Source: Candidatus Kaiserbacteria bacterium RIFCSPHIGHO2_02_FULL_49_16
Lineage (GTDB): Bacteria; Patescibacteriota; Minisyncoccia; Phycocordibacterales; UBA2100
Assembly (NCBI GenBank): GCA_001781465.1
Contig: MFLD01000008.1
Coordinates: 1-37,444, forward strand
Direction of reading: 5' to 3'
DNA length: 37,444 bases
Positions 30,301-37,444 of the stretch are shown piece by piece. How positions within the stretch are numbered: position 1 is the stretch's first letter; each line of letters begins with the position of its first letter. The notes beneath the pieces were generated by a model, which saw nothing but the letters and a program-made list of their open reading frames with translations, made no database searches and was not told the DNA's origin. Both the position numbers and the translations under genes were made by a program.

Positions 30301-32262
30301 ATGGTAGACCCGATGCCAAATGACGAAGAGAAAATGAATCGCTTGCGCCGCGCGATGTACTCGCGCTCGCTCGCTCCAAAATTGAAGGAACATCAAAGGC
30401 GCGCGCTAGAAGACGATCGGACTGATGTGTCGGAGGATTGGAAGAGGCAATATCAAGAACTGCAAGGCGCTACGGTTGCCCCGAGGATATTCTTGCGGTT
30501 GCGCAGTGTGGTGCGGTGGCTCGTCATCGCCCTAGTCATATTTCTGATTGGTGTTGCTGGATTTCTGACTTACTATTTTACGATAGGCGGAGGTGCCACG
30601 ACTGCGACTTCTGGCAAGATTGGCATATCAATTTCCGGCCCCTCGCGTGTTTCGGGCGGTGAACTGACGGAACTTCAAATTACTATTTCAAATCGAGGCG
30701 AAACAGGACTTGAACTTGCCGACCTGGTCGTTATGTATCCCCCTGGCACGCGTATGTCGCCAAGCATTCCAACCGACGTTCCAGGCCAGAGAATTCCCAT
30801 CGGGGCTATTAAGTCTGCAGGTGTCGTAAATGTGCCTATTCGCGCTGTATTTTCTGGCGCAGAAGGAGGGCAGGCCGTTTTGAAAGCTCGGCTTGAGTAT
30901 CGAGTCACCGGCTCTAGCGCTGTTTTTGTCTCTGAATCGGAGAATTATTTTATCATATTCAGTTCCAGCCCTATTTCCGTATCTATTGAAGGGAATACCG
31001 AAACTGTTTCCGGACAACCGATAGCTCTAATCGTGAACGTTACATCAAACGCCACGGCCCCGATAAAAGATGTGATGTTGAGTGTCGGGTATCCATTTGG
31101 ATTTGCGTTCTCTTCCGCAAGTCCGAAACAGATTCGACCAGGAGTCTGGGAGCTTGGCGACATAATGCCCGGAGCATCCGCTCGCACAATCACTCTCAAT
31201 GGGACGCTATCCGGAGAACCCGGGGACGAGCGAGTCTTTCGAGTTGCTTTAGGTACCAGAAAATCAAAAGACAGCCAAGGAATCGACACGATTTTTTCGG
31301 AAACTCCGTTCCGCATGGCGGTGTCAAAACCGTTTCTCGGGCTCTCAATTTCTGTGAATGGCTCTAACGGCGGAAGCGCTGTTGTTACCCCTGGAGGCAA
31401 TGTAAACGCAGTTGTAACTTGGAAGAACAATCTCACGACGGAAATCAGGGACGCGGTTGTGGTCGCTCGCCTCTCCGGTCTCGCGATAGACGGCTCGACC
31501 GTCAGATCTAACGACGGCTTTTATCGCTCATCCGACAATTCTGTGTTGTGGGACAAAACAACGACCTCGGGAACATTCGCGATTGTCTCAGCTGGGGCTA
31601 GCGGATCGGTTAACTTCAATTTTCAGATTCCACCGAGCGACATTTTACAAACAATAAAGAATCCAAGCCTTAATATCACTGTCCATGCCGCGGGAAAACG
31701 ATTGTCAGAATCGGGAGTTTCAGAAAGTCTTCAGTCTACCGTTTCGCAAAAGATAAAAGTCGCGAGCGATCTTGGGATTGCCGCAGAAGGGTACTACCAT
31801 GACAATCCTTTTGGCGCTTCCGGCACTCTTCCTCCGCAATCAGGAAAGGAGACAACGTACGCGCTACGTTTAGTCGTGACGAACACAACGAACAAGATAA
31901 AAAACGCGAAGCTTACGGCAGTAATGCCAAGCTATGTTCGTTCGCTCGGTCCTTCCATGTTCGCGCCATTTTCGGAAAAGATATCCTTCAACATAGGCGA
32001 CGGTTCCGTAACTTGGAACATTGGCGACATTGAGCCTGGAGTAGGAGTGAATGGAACTCCTCCGCGTCAGGCGGCATTTGCCATAGGATTTACGCCTTCC
32101 ACTAGCCAGATAGGGACACAACCGGTGCTGCTTCAGGATATTTCACTAACTGGAACGGATGTCGCGACTGGCGAGAGTGTCTCACGTTCAGCTCCTGATG
32201 TGACGACAAATCTTGTGAACGATTCCGGATTCAGTGCCACGGAGGCGGTGGTAGTTAGGTAG
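30301..32262 (+). CDS. Membrane-anchored surface protein with beta-sandwich (DUF11-like) repeats
   Basis: A 653-aa protein of unknown function. Residues 1-75 are charged and presumably cytoplasmic (RLRRAMYSRSLAPKLKEHQR). About 76-98 is one transmembrane helix, VVRWLVIALVIFLIGVAGFL. The rest is Ser/Thr/Gly-rich and organised as repeated beta-sandwich modules. Recurring motifs are ELQITISNRGETGLELADLV, ALIVNVTSNATAPIKDVML, VNAVVTWKNNLTTEIRDAVV and LRLVVTNTTNKIKNAKLTAV, each with a following PG..W.LGDI-like strand, resembling conserved-repeat/DUF11 domains. It is probably an extracellular stalk or adhesin anchored by the N-terminal helix. The start is leaderless ATG 30301. Confidence 0.7.
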   Translation: MVDPMPNDEEKMNRLRRAMYSRSLAPKLKEHQRRALEDDRTDVSEDWKRQYQELQGATVAPRIFLRLRSVVRWLVIALVIFLIGVAGFLTYYFTIGGGATTATSGKIGISISGPSRVSGGELTELQITISNRGETGLELADLVVMYPPGTRMSPSIPTDVPGQRIPIGAIKSAGVVNVPIRAVFSGAEGGQAVLKARLEYRVTGSSAVFVSESENYFIIFSSSPISVSIEGNTETVSGQPIALIVNVTSNATAPIKDVMLSVGYPFGFAFSSASPKQIRPGVWELGDIMPGASARTITLNGTLSGEPGDERVFRVALGTRKSKDSQGIDTIFSETPFRMAVSKPFLGLSISVNGSNGGSAVVTPGGNVNAVVTWKNNLTTEIRDAVVVARLSGLAIDGSTVRSNDGFYRSSDNSVLWDKTTTSGTFAIVSAGASGSVNFNFQIPPSDILQTIKNPSLNITVHAAGKRLSESGVSESLQSTVSQKIKVASDLGIAAEGYYHDNPFGASGTLPPQSGKETTYALRLVVTNTTNKIKNAKLTAVMPSYVRSLGPSMFAPFSEKISFNIGDGSVTWNIGDIEPGVGVNGTPPRQAAFAIGFTPSTSQIGTQPVLLQDISLTGTDVATGESVSRSAPDVTTNLVNDSGFSATEAVVVR

Positions 32263-32270
32263 GAAAAATA

Positions 32271-32370
32271 GTATACAGTATTCGGTATACAGTATTCAGT
32301 ATGCTCACGCTAGGAGATTCAGCGACAACAGTTCAATATACGGAATACAGTATACGGTATACGAAATACT
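32271..32370. repeat. GTATACAGTATTC word array upstream of glyS
   Basis: Words of the type GTATACAGTATTCG recur on both sides of a 30-nt unique core in the 115-nt spacer before glyS. Several contain -10-like TATAC/TATTC hexamers. Words in the two halves are partly complementary, so a fold is also possible. Confidence 0.55.
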
Positions 32371-32376
32371 GACTTT

Positions 32377-33699
32377 ATGTCTGAAGTTACCATGGAGAAA
32401 ATAGTTTCACTCGCGAAGAGGCGGGGGTTTATATATCCGGGCTCCGAGATTTACGGCGGGCTTTCCGGGTTCTGGGACTACGGTCCGCTTGGAGTTGAGC
32501 TTAAAAACAACATCAAGAATCTATGGTGGAAGATGTTTGTAAAAGAACGGACTGACATCTACGGAGTTGACGCGGCCATTATTATGCACCAGAAAGCATG
32601 GGAGGCGAGCGGGCATGTAAAGGGGTTTTCAGATCCAATGGTTGAGTGCAAGAAATGCAAGAGGAGATTTCGCGCAGACCAAGCCGAAGGTCCTGAGGGA
32701 ACCCGAAGGGTGGGAGGGAAATGCTCGGAATGTGAAGGTTCATTTGGCGAGGTTCGGCAATTCAACATGATGTTCAAGACACATGTGGGAGCGACAGAAG
32801 ATGAATCTTCGGTCTCATATTTCCGCCCGGAAACTGCCGGAGGCATATTCGTTAACTTCAAAAATATTGTTGACTCGTTCCATCCGAAGTTGCCGTTCGG
32901 CATCGCGCAAATAGGGAAAGCTTTCCGCAACGAGATTTCGCCGCGAGATTTTGTTTTCCGCGCGCGCGAATTTGAACAAATGGAAATCGAACATTTCGTC
33001 CGGCCGGATGAATGGAAGAGATGGTTTGTGGCATGGCGTGAAGAGATTTTTATGTTTTTTGAAACAATTGGAATTGCGCGAGATTTTATTCATGAATCAG
33101 AGATAGGGGATGGAGATCGCGCGCATTATTCTAAGCGCACGATTGATTTTGAGTTTGATTTTCCTTTCGGCCGCAAAGAGTTGTGCGGACTTGCCTATAG
33201 AACAGATTTTGATTTGAGGGCGCATACGGAAACTTCCGGTGTTGAGCTTTCCGTTATCGTTGATGACGCCACGGGGGAGAAAATTGTTCCCCACGTCATC
33301 GAACCATCGTTCGGAGTTGACCGCGCGATTCTCGCGCTTCTCACGAGTGCTTACACAGAAGATGAGTTGAACGGGGAGGCACGAACCTACTTGAAGTTCA
33401 ATCCTGCAGTTGCGCCCGTGAAAGCCGCAGTGTTTCCTCTTCTTAAAAATAAGCCTGAGCTGGTTGCGAAAGCGCGCGATGTTTACGAAAAGTTAAAAAC
33501 AGAGGTGTCGGAGATTGCGTGGGATGACAACGGCAATATCGGCAAACGCTACCGCAGGCAAGATGAAATCGGCACGCCTGTATGCATCACGGTGGATTTC
33601 CAAACGCTGGAAGATGATACGGTAACAATTAGAAATCGCGATACAGGCGGACAGGAACGCGTAGCTATATCGACGCTCGATTCCGTTGTTCGTCAGTAG
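32377..33699 (+). CDS. glyS: Glycine-tRNA ligase, single-chain class II type
   Basis: A 440-aa alpha2-type GlyRS (GRS1/GlyQS class). KRRGFIYPGSEIYGGLSGFWDYGPLG is the N-terminal motif 1 region. A CKKC...CSEC zinc-like insert lies at about residues 86-118. FNMMFKTHVG, YFRPETAGGIF and IGKAFRNEISPRDFVFRAREFEQMEIEHF (motif 2), and PHVIEPSFGVDRAILALL (motif 3) are present, followed by the anticodon-binding domain. Full length for this type. The start ATG follows the word array; ATG five codons downstream is the alternative. Confidence 0.94.
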   Translation: MSEVTMEKIVSLAKRRGFIYPGSEIYGGLSGFWDYGPLGVELKNNIKNLWWKMFVKERTDIYGVDAAIIMHQKAWEASGHVKGFSDPMVECKKCKRRFRADQAEGPEGTRRVGGKCSECEGSFGEVRQFNMMFKTHVGATEDESSVSYFRPETAGGIFVNFKNIVDSFHPKLPFGIAQIGKAFRNEISPRDFVFRAREFEQMEIEHFVRPDEWKRWFVAWREEIFMFFETIGIARDFIHESEIGDGDRAHYSKRTIDFEFDFPFGRKELCGLAYRTDFDLRAHTETSGVELSVIVDDATGEKIVPHVIEPSFGVDRAILALLTSAYTEDELNGEARTYLKFNPAVAPVKAAVFPLLKNKPELVAKARDVYEKLKTEVSEIAWDDNGNIGKRYRRQDEIGTPVCITVDFQTLEDDTVTIRNRDTGGQERVAISTLDSVVRQ

Positions 33700-33738
33700 A
33701 GGGGCGATATATCGGCTTTAGCCGTATTTTTTGAGTTA

Positions 33739-33747
33739 TGCTAGGAT
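33739..33747 (+). promoter_or_regulatory. Extended -10 promoter of the AI-2E transporter gene
   Basis: TGCTAGGAT (TGn plus TAGGAT), the same -10 as the ACT-domain gene and at a similar distance (12 nt) from the 5' arm of its leader hairpin. No convincing -35. Confidence 0.55.
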
Positions 33748-33759
33748 TGTGGCAACGTG

Positions 33760-33879
33760 CCCAGTTAGAGACCGCGGTCGCTCAAAGCAAAACCGAGTTC
33801 TCCGCCTCTCTCTTTGTGGTCACAAAAATCCATGTCATTACAGAACGAAACACGACCGCGATCAGTCTCTAATGGGGTG
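33760..33879 (+). promoter_or_regulatory. Start-codon-docked hairpin leader, family 1 copy C (AI-2E transporter)
   Basis: The 5' arm CCCAGTTAGAGAC (33760-33772) pairs with the 3' arm GTCTCTAATGGGG (33865-33877), and GTG start 33877-33879 overlaps its last G. Beyond a 4-nt bulge the helix continues with CGCGGTCG and CGACCGCG, 8 perfect pairs. Copies B and D have GCGGAAG with CTTCC at this place, so the helix is kept while its sequence changes. Confidence 0.7.
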
Positions 33880-34938
33880 TCGGAGCGTCCATTAAACATC
33901 TCCATCACGATGGGTACGGTCATAAAGACCGTTCTTGTACTTGTCGGCGCGGGGCTGCTTTTTTATCTGCGCGACCTTGTACTCGTAGTTGTAACGGCAA
34001 TCGTTTTCGCGTCCGCGATGGAACCGGGGGTTGCAGGATTGGTCAAGCGGAAGATGCCGCGGCTTCTCTCCGTAATAATCATTTACATTCTCCTGTTTCT
34101 CGTATTTTTCGGGATATTTTACTTTTTCCTGCCTTCGGTCTTGGAAGACTTGGCCATGTTCGTATCCGCGCTTCCGAGTTACCTCGATGCATTCAGCCGT
34201 GTCGGAGCTTTTGATGATTACGCGCGCATTTTGGGCATAGCCACGCCAAGCGCTTTATCCTCAAGCGATGTCATGGATACAGTGCGCGGAGTATTGAATT
34301 TAGGCGGGACATTCGGCAACGCGTTCAGCGCGGTGAGCAATGTGTTCGGAGGAGTGCTTTCTTTCGTCCTCATAATCGTTCTCTCTTTTTATTTCGCGGT
34401 CATAGAAACCGGTGTGAAGGATTTTCTGCGCATAGTTACGCCGAGGAAGTACGAGACATACGTACTCGACTTATGGAAACGCTCACAGCACAAAATCGGC
34501 CTTTGGATGCAGGGACAGCTTCTACTCGCTGTTATCATGGGAGTGCTCATCTATCTCGGTCTCACGATTTTGGGAGTTAAGCACAGTCTCTTTCTCGCTG
34601 TCGTTGCCGCGGTATTTGAGATTATTCCTGTATTCGGTCCGACTCTCGCCTCTGTCCCCGCCATAATTATCGGATTTGTAGACGGAGGCGCAACGCTCGG
34701 ACTACTGGTCGTCGCGTTGTTCATTATTGCCCAGCAGTTTGAGAATCATCTCATTTACCCATTGGTAGTAACTCGCGTGGTCGGCGTGCCTCCGCTTCTC
34801 GTCATTCTGGCTCTTATCGTAGGCGCGAAACTTGCCGGATTTTTAGGCGTGCTTCTTTCTGTTCCGGTTGCGGGCGCGCTTCAAGAATTCGTTACGGATG
34901 TGGAAAACAGGCGCACATTTGAGAGCGCGGAAGAATAA
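33877..34938 (+). CDS. AI-2E family transporter (PerM/TqsA-like)
   Basis: A membrane protein of about 353 aa with roughly eight hydrophobic spans. VLVLVGAGLLFYLRDLVLVV starts the first helix pair. The family's conserved C-terminal half shows QGQLLLAVIMGVLIYLGL, FEIIPVFGPTLASVPAIIIG and FENHLIYPLVVTRVVGVPPL. AI-2E proteins are diverse exporters or antiporters; the substrate cannot be named. The GTG at 33877 is preferred over upstream starts because it lies at the end of the leader hairpin. The first clear ATG in the domain (MGTVIK) is 11 codons further. metG follows after 5 nt. Confidence 0.87.
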   Translation: MSERPLNISITMGTVIKTVLVLVGAGLLFYLRDLVLVVVTAIVFASAMEPGVAGLVKRKMPRLLSVIIIYILLFLVFFGIFYFFLPSVLEDLAMFVSALPSYLDAFSRVGAFDDYARILGIATPSALSSSDVMDTVRGVLNLGGTFGNAFSAVSNVFGGVLSFVLIIVLSFYFAVIETGVKDFLRIVTPRKYETYVLDLWKRSQHKIGLWMQGQLLLAVIMGVLIYLGLTILGVKHSLFLAVVAAVFEIIPVFGPTLASVPAIIIGFVDGGATLGLLVVALFIIAQQFENHLIYPLVVTRVVGVPPLLVILALIVGAKLAGFLGVLLSVPVAGALQEFVTDVENRRTFESAEE

Positions 34939-34943
34939 TCTCC

Positions 34944-36419
34944 ATGCAGAAGAATGCCTTTTATCTCACCACCACGCTTCCGTACGTAAACGCGGAACCG
35001 CACATTGGTTTCGCACTAGAAATAGTCCACGCCGATATTGCCGCGCGATATCACAAACTTCGTGAAGACGAAGTTTTTTTAAATACCGGAACGGACGAGC
35101 ACGGAATCAAAATTTATCGCAGGGCGCTTGAAGAAGGAAAAGACACGCAAGAGTACGTAGATGAATACGCGGGAAAGTTCCGCGCTCTCAAAGATAAATT
35201 AAACCTGTATCCCGACTTGCATTTTATCCGCACCACCGATTCGCATCATAAGGAGGCGGCGCAAGAGTTCTGGAGGCGCTGTCTCAAAAAAGGCGATATC
35301 TACAAGAAAAATTACCAGATAAAATATTGCGTTGGATGCGAATTGGAAAAGACTGATTCGGAACTCGAGGGTGGACGCTGTCCCATACATCAAAATCTTG
35401 AAATTGAACTCATCAGCGAGGAGAATTATTTCTTCCGCTGGTCTAAGTATCAAAAAGAACTTCTTCTGCTGTACAAAAGGCAGCCAGATTTGGTCGTGCC
35501 AGACTTTCGTTTCAACGAGATAAAGAAATTTGTGGAAACGGGATTGGAAGATTTCAGTATTTCGCGCCTCAAGAAAAAAATGCCATGGGGCGTTTCCGTA
35601 CCCGATGACGAGGAGCATGTAATGTTCGTCTGGTTTGACGCGCTAATTAATTACATCTCTACATTGGGCTGGCCGGAAGACGAAGTAAATTTCACGAAGT
35701 TTTGGGGAACTGTTGAACATCCAAACGGAATCCAAATGGCCGGTAAGGATCAGATACGGCAACAGGCGGCGATGTGGCAGGCGATGCTTATGTCGGCCGG
35801 TTTGCCCCCATCAAAACAGATACTAATACACGGATTCGTAAATGTCGGGGGACAAAAAATGTCCAAGTCGCTCGGAAATGTAATAGACCCGATAGCTATT
35901 GTCGATGAATATGGGGCAGACGCCCTGCGATACTACTTGGCGCGCCACATTCATCCGTTTGAAGACTCTGATTTCACGATGGAGAAATTCAAGGAAGCGT
36001 ACAATGCCAATCTCGCGAATGGGTTGGGAAATCTTGTCGCACGCATCATGAAATTATCTGAACAATATTTGCCAGAGCCGGTCATCATTCCGCATGTTTC
36101 AGAAGGTCCAGCCGCAGTTCAATCAGAAAGTTATCTAAATTGGTATAGAGAAGCGCTGGAGAAATTTAATATGCAAGTTGCAGCAGATCAGATATGGGAT
36201 CTTATCCAGACACTAGATGAGCAAATAACTCTGAATAAACCATTCGAGATTGCAAAACGAGATTTAAACGAGGGACGGGGCATCATTGCGGACCTCGTTG
36301 GGGATCTCCATCTGCTAGCGTATATGCTGTCTCCTTTTATGCCACAGTCGAGCGAATCGATAATAGATGCTGTCCACACTAACAAAAAACCGAAGAATCT
36401 TTTCCCGCGCAAAGAATAG
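34944..36419 (+). CDS. metG: Methionine-tRNA ligase
   Basis: A 491-aa class Ia synthetase. LTTTLPYVNAEPHIGFALEI contains the HIGH variant HIGF. NTGTDEHGIKIYR is the TDEHG motif. CVGCELEKTD...CPIHQ is a zinc knuckle; AGKDQIRQQAAMW and GQKMSKSLGNVIDP (KMSKS) complete the core. The anticodon-binding helix bundle follows. It lacks the C-terminal tRNA-binding EMAP-like domain of longer MetRS. It lies 5 nt after the AI-2E gene, so it may share the hairpin leader. Confidence 0.95.
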   Translation: MQKNAFYLTTTLPYVNAEPHIGFALEIVHADIAARYHKLREDEVFLNTGTDEHGIKIYRRALEEGKDTQEYVDEYAGKFRALKDKLNLYPDLHFIRTTDSHHKEAAQEFWRRCLKKGDIYKKNYQIKYCVGCELEKTDSELEGGRCPIHQNLEIELISEENYFFRWSKYQKELLLLYKRQPDLVVPDFRFNEIKKFVETGLEDFSISRLKKKMPWGVSVPDDEEHVMFVWFDALINYISTLGWPEDEVNFTKFWGTVEHPNGIQMAGKDQIRQQAAMWQAMLMSAGLPPSKQILIHGFVNVGGQKMSKSLGNVIDPIAIVDEYGADALRYYLARHIHPFEDSDFTMEKFKEAYNANLANGLGNLVARIMKLSEQYLPEPVIIPHVSEGPAAVQSESYLNWYREALEKFNMQVAADQIWDLIQTLDEQITLNKPFEIAKRDLNEGRGIIADLVGDLHLLAYMLSPFMPQSSESIIDAVHTNKKPKNLFPRKE

Positions 36420-36422
36420 AGC

Positions 36423-37298
36423 ATGGACCAAACGACGTTCTACTGGACAATTGCCGCTACCATATTTGGCGGCATACAGCTATTTTTCCAGAAAGTTGTC
36501 GCGCAGGAGAAGCGCGACTCCGCTTTCAACGGTCTAATGATGTATGGCGTTTCGGGTATAGCAGTATTTATATACTTGTTTGCATACTACGGAATACCGA
36601 GCGAATGGCGCATTATCGTGGGTTTTGCGCTTGCCGGAGGCGCGCTTCACGGAATTGGGAATTACATTCGCATTGAAGCGCTCAAATACATTGATAGCGT
36701 TCTATATTTTCCTATCAACAAAGTGCTCGGACCGCTCATTGTTGTGATAGGCGGCATATTTATCTTAGGCGATTCGCTTACACCTCAGCAATACATTGGC
36801 ATTGGGACGAGTTTCATCGTGCCTATGCTCTTGATTTCTTCAACCGAACATCATAGACAGAACAATCTGCGGCAAGGAATGAAATTCGTCGTTATTTCGA
36901 CCATTTTTACTTCCGCATCTATATTGTTCACAAAACAGGCGACATCATACGAACAAGCGGTTTTGTTCGTATTTGTTATCGCCCAGATTGCCGGCTCGGC
37001 ATCTTCACTGGCAATTCTCATGAAGCAAAGGGGATTCAAGTTTTCGGGCGGCCTCGCCCTAGACAGGAGAGACATGTATCTCGGTCTTATCGCGGCAGTT
37101 CTCGGAATTTTCTCGACATACACTCTTATCACGGCATTGAGTACCGGGCTCGTGAGCTTGGTCTACGTCATTCACGCGCACTACATTCTTATTCCGATTG
37201 TTCTTTCCGTGTGGTGGTATAAAGACCATATCAATCTTCGCAAAATACTCGCCATTGTCGTATCATTCCTTGCAATTGGCTTACTATATTCAGCATGA
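36423..37298 (+). CDS. EamA/DMT-superfamily transporter
   Basis: A 291-aa integral membrane protein with about ten hydrophobic helices in two EamA halves. WTIAATIFGGIQLFFQKVVAQEKRDSAF opens the first. LKYIDSVLYFPINKVLGPLIVVIGGIFILGD is the conserved helix 4-5 region with the terminal GD motif. ALSTGLVSLVYVIHAHYILIPIVLSVWWYKDH is its counterpart in the second half. The substrate is unknown. It begins 3 nt after the metG stop, so it is probably co-transcribed. It is distinct in sequence from the EamA gene at 4196. Confidence 0.82.
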   Translation: MDQTTFYWTIAATIFGGIQLFFQKVVAQEKRDSAFNGLMMYGVSGIAVFIYLFAYYGIPSEWRIIVGFALAGGALHGIGNYIRIEALKYIDSVLYFPINKVLGPLIVVIGGIFILGDSLTPQQYIGIGTSFIVPMLLISSTEHHRQNNLRQGMKFVVISTIFTSASILFTKQATSYEQAVLFVFVIAQIAGSASSLAILMKQRGFKFSGGLALDRRDMYLGLIAAVLGIFSTYTLITALSTGLVSLVYVIHAHYILIPIVLSVWWYKDHINLRKILAIVVSFLAIGLLYSA

Positions 37299-37365
37299 AC
37301 CAGATGAAATATTTTGACGCACACATACGAACTTTGTCGCTTACAATGACGGCACCGGGGAAGTG

Positions 37366-37394
37366 TTGACCAATTAGTGACGAGATAGTAGACT
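37366..37394 (+). promoter_or_regulatory. Sigma70 promoter of the next gene, leaderless
   Basis: TTGACC, a 17-nt spacer and TAGACT, with only 6 nt between the -10 box and ATG 37401. It is the best-spaced complete example of the leaderless arrangement in the window. Confidence 0.7.
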
Positions 37395-37400
37395 TTCAAC

Positions 37401-37444
37401 ATGACTAAATACATAGCGTCAGACTCGATTATTGGCCTCAAAGA
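37401..37444 (+). CDS. 5' end of a downstream gene (partial)
   Basis: ATG followed by an open frame of 14 codons (MTKYIASDSIIGLK) to the window edge, placed directly after a strong promoter. Too short to name. Confidence 0.5.
   Translation, partial: MTKYIASDSIIGLK

Overview
The window reads as chromosome from an uncultivated Candidate Phyla Radiation (Patescibacteria) bacterium, probably Parcubacteria-like. This is an inference from gene style: compact genes, few Shine-Dalgarno sequences, many -10 boxes 6-8 nt before start codons, short palindromic insertions inside essential genes, degenerate intergenic word repeats, a CPR-type diversity-generating retroelement (DGR) target, and rplK without a following rplA. 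No rRNA, tRNA, CRISPR array, IS transposase or phage module was recognised. Layout: 1-5.97 kb (+) is a surface-sugar cluster (pseudaminic-acid-associated methylase, N-acetyl sugar amidotransferase, GT2, PseH-like GNAT, pseudaminate synthase PseI, an EamA transporter, and a nucleotidyltransferase fused to a mannose-6-P isomerase-type cupin). 6.0-10.8 kb (+) holds an acyl-adenylating ligase fused to a GNAT-like domain, then tdh and kbl (threonine to glycine plus acetyl-CoA). 10.8-11.8 kb is a palindrome- and repeat-rich spacer with a small putative nuclease/DUF2283 pair. 11.9-13.3 kb is secE-nusG-rplK. 13.5-20.6 kb (-) is a lysine/diaminopimelate cluster, asd-lysC-dapB-dapA-dapL-lysA, using the DapL aminotransferase shortcut. 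Divergent from it is a 216-aa protein with an ACT-like C-terminus. 21.6-37.3 kb (+) carries tmk, argS, the DGR target, a non-coding template-repeat locus, ileS, recO, a membrane-anchored surface protein, glyS, an AI-2E-type transporter, metG and a second EamA transporter. A new gene starts at the right edge. Two signals go beyond ordinary gene content. First, the 637-aa protein at 23950-25863 ends in a DGR variable repeat whose adenine-rich template repeat lies 400 bp downstream, inside an apparently free-standing non-coding transcription unit with its own promoter and terminator. No reverse transcriptase or Avd gene is in the window, so any diversification would have to be driven in trans. 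Second, at least seven genes (tdh, dapB, the ACT gene, the AI-2E transporter, rplK, dapL, lysA) are preceded by long-range inverted repeats whose 3' arm ends 0-4 nt before the start codon. Four of these are one recognisable family (GTTAGAGRC ... GYCTCTAAYGGG followed by RTG) with compensatory changes in a second helix and, in some copies, mutually exclusive pairings. I do not recognise this as a described RNA class. Since many other genes here look leaderless, I infer that the hairpins may bring the 5' end of the mRNA next to the start codon or gate its access.
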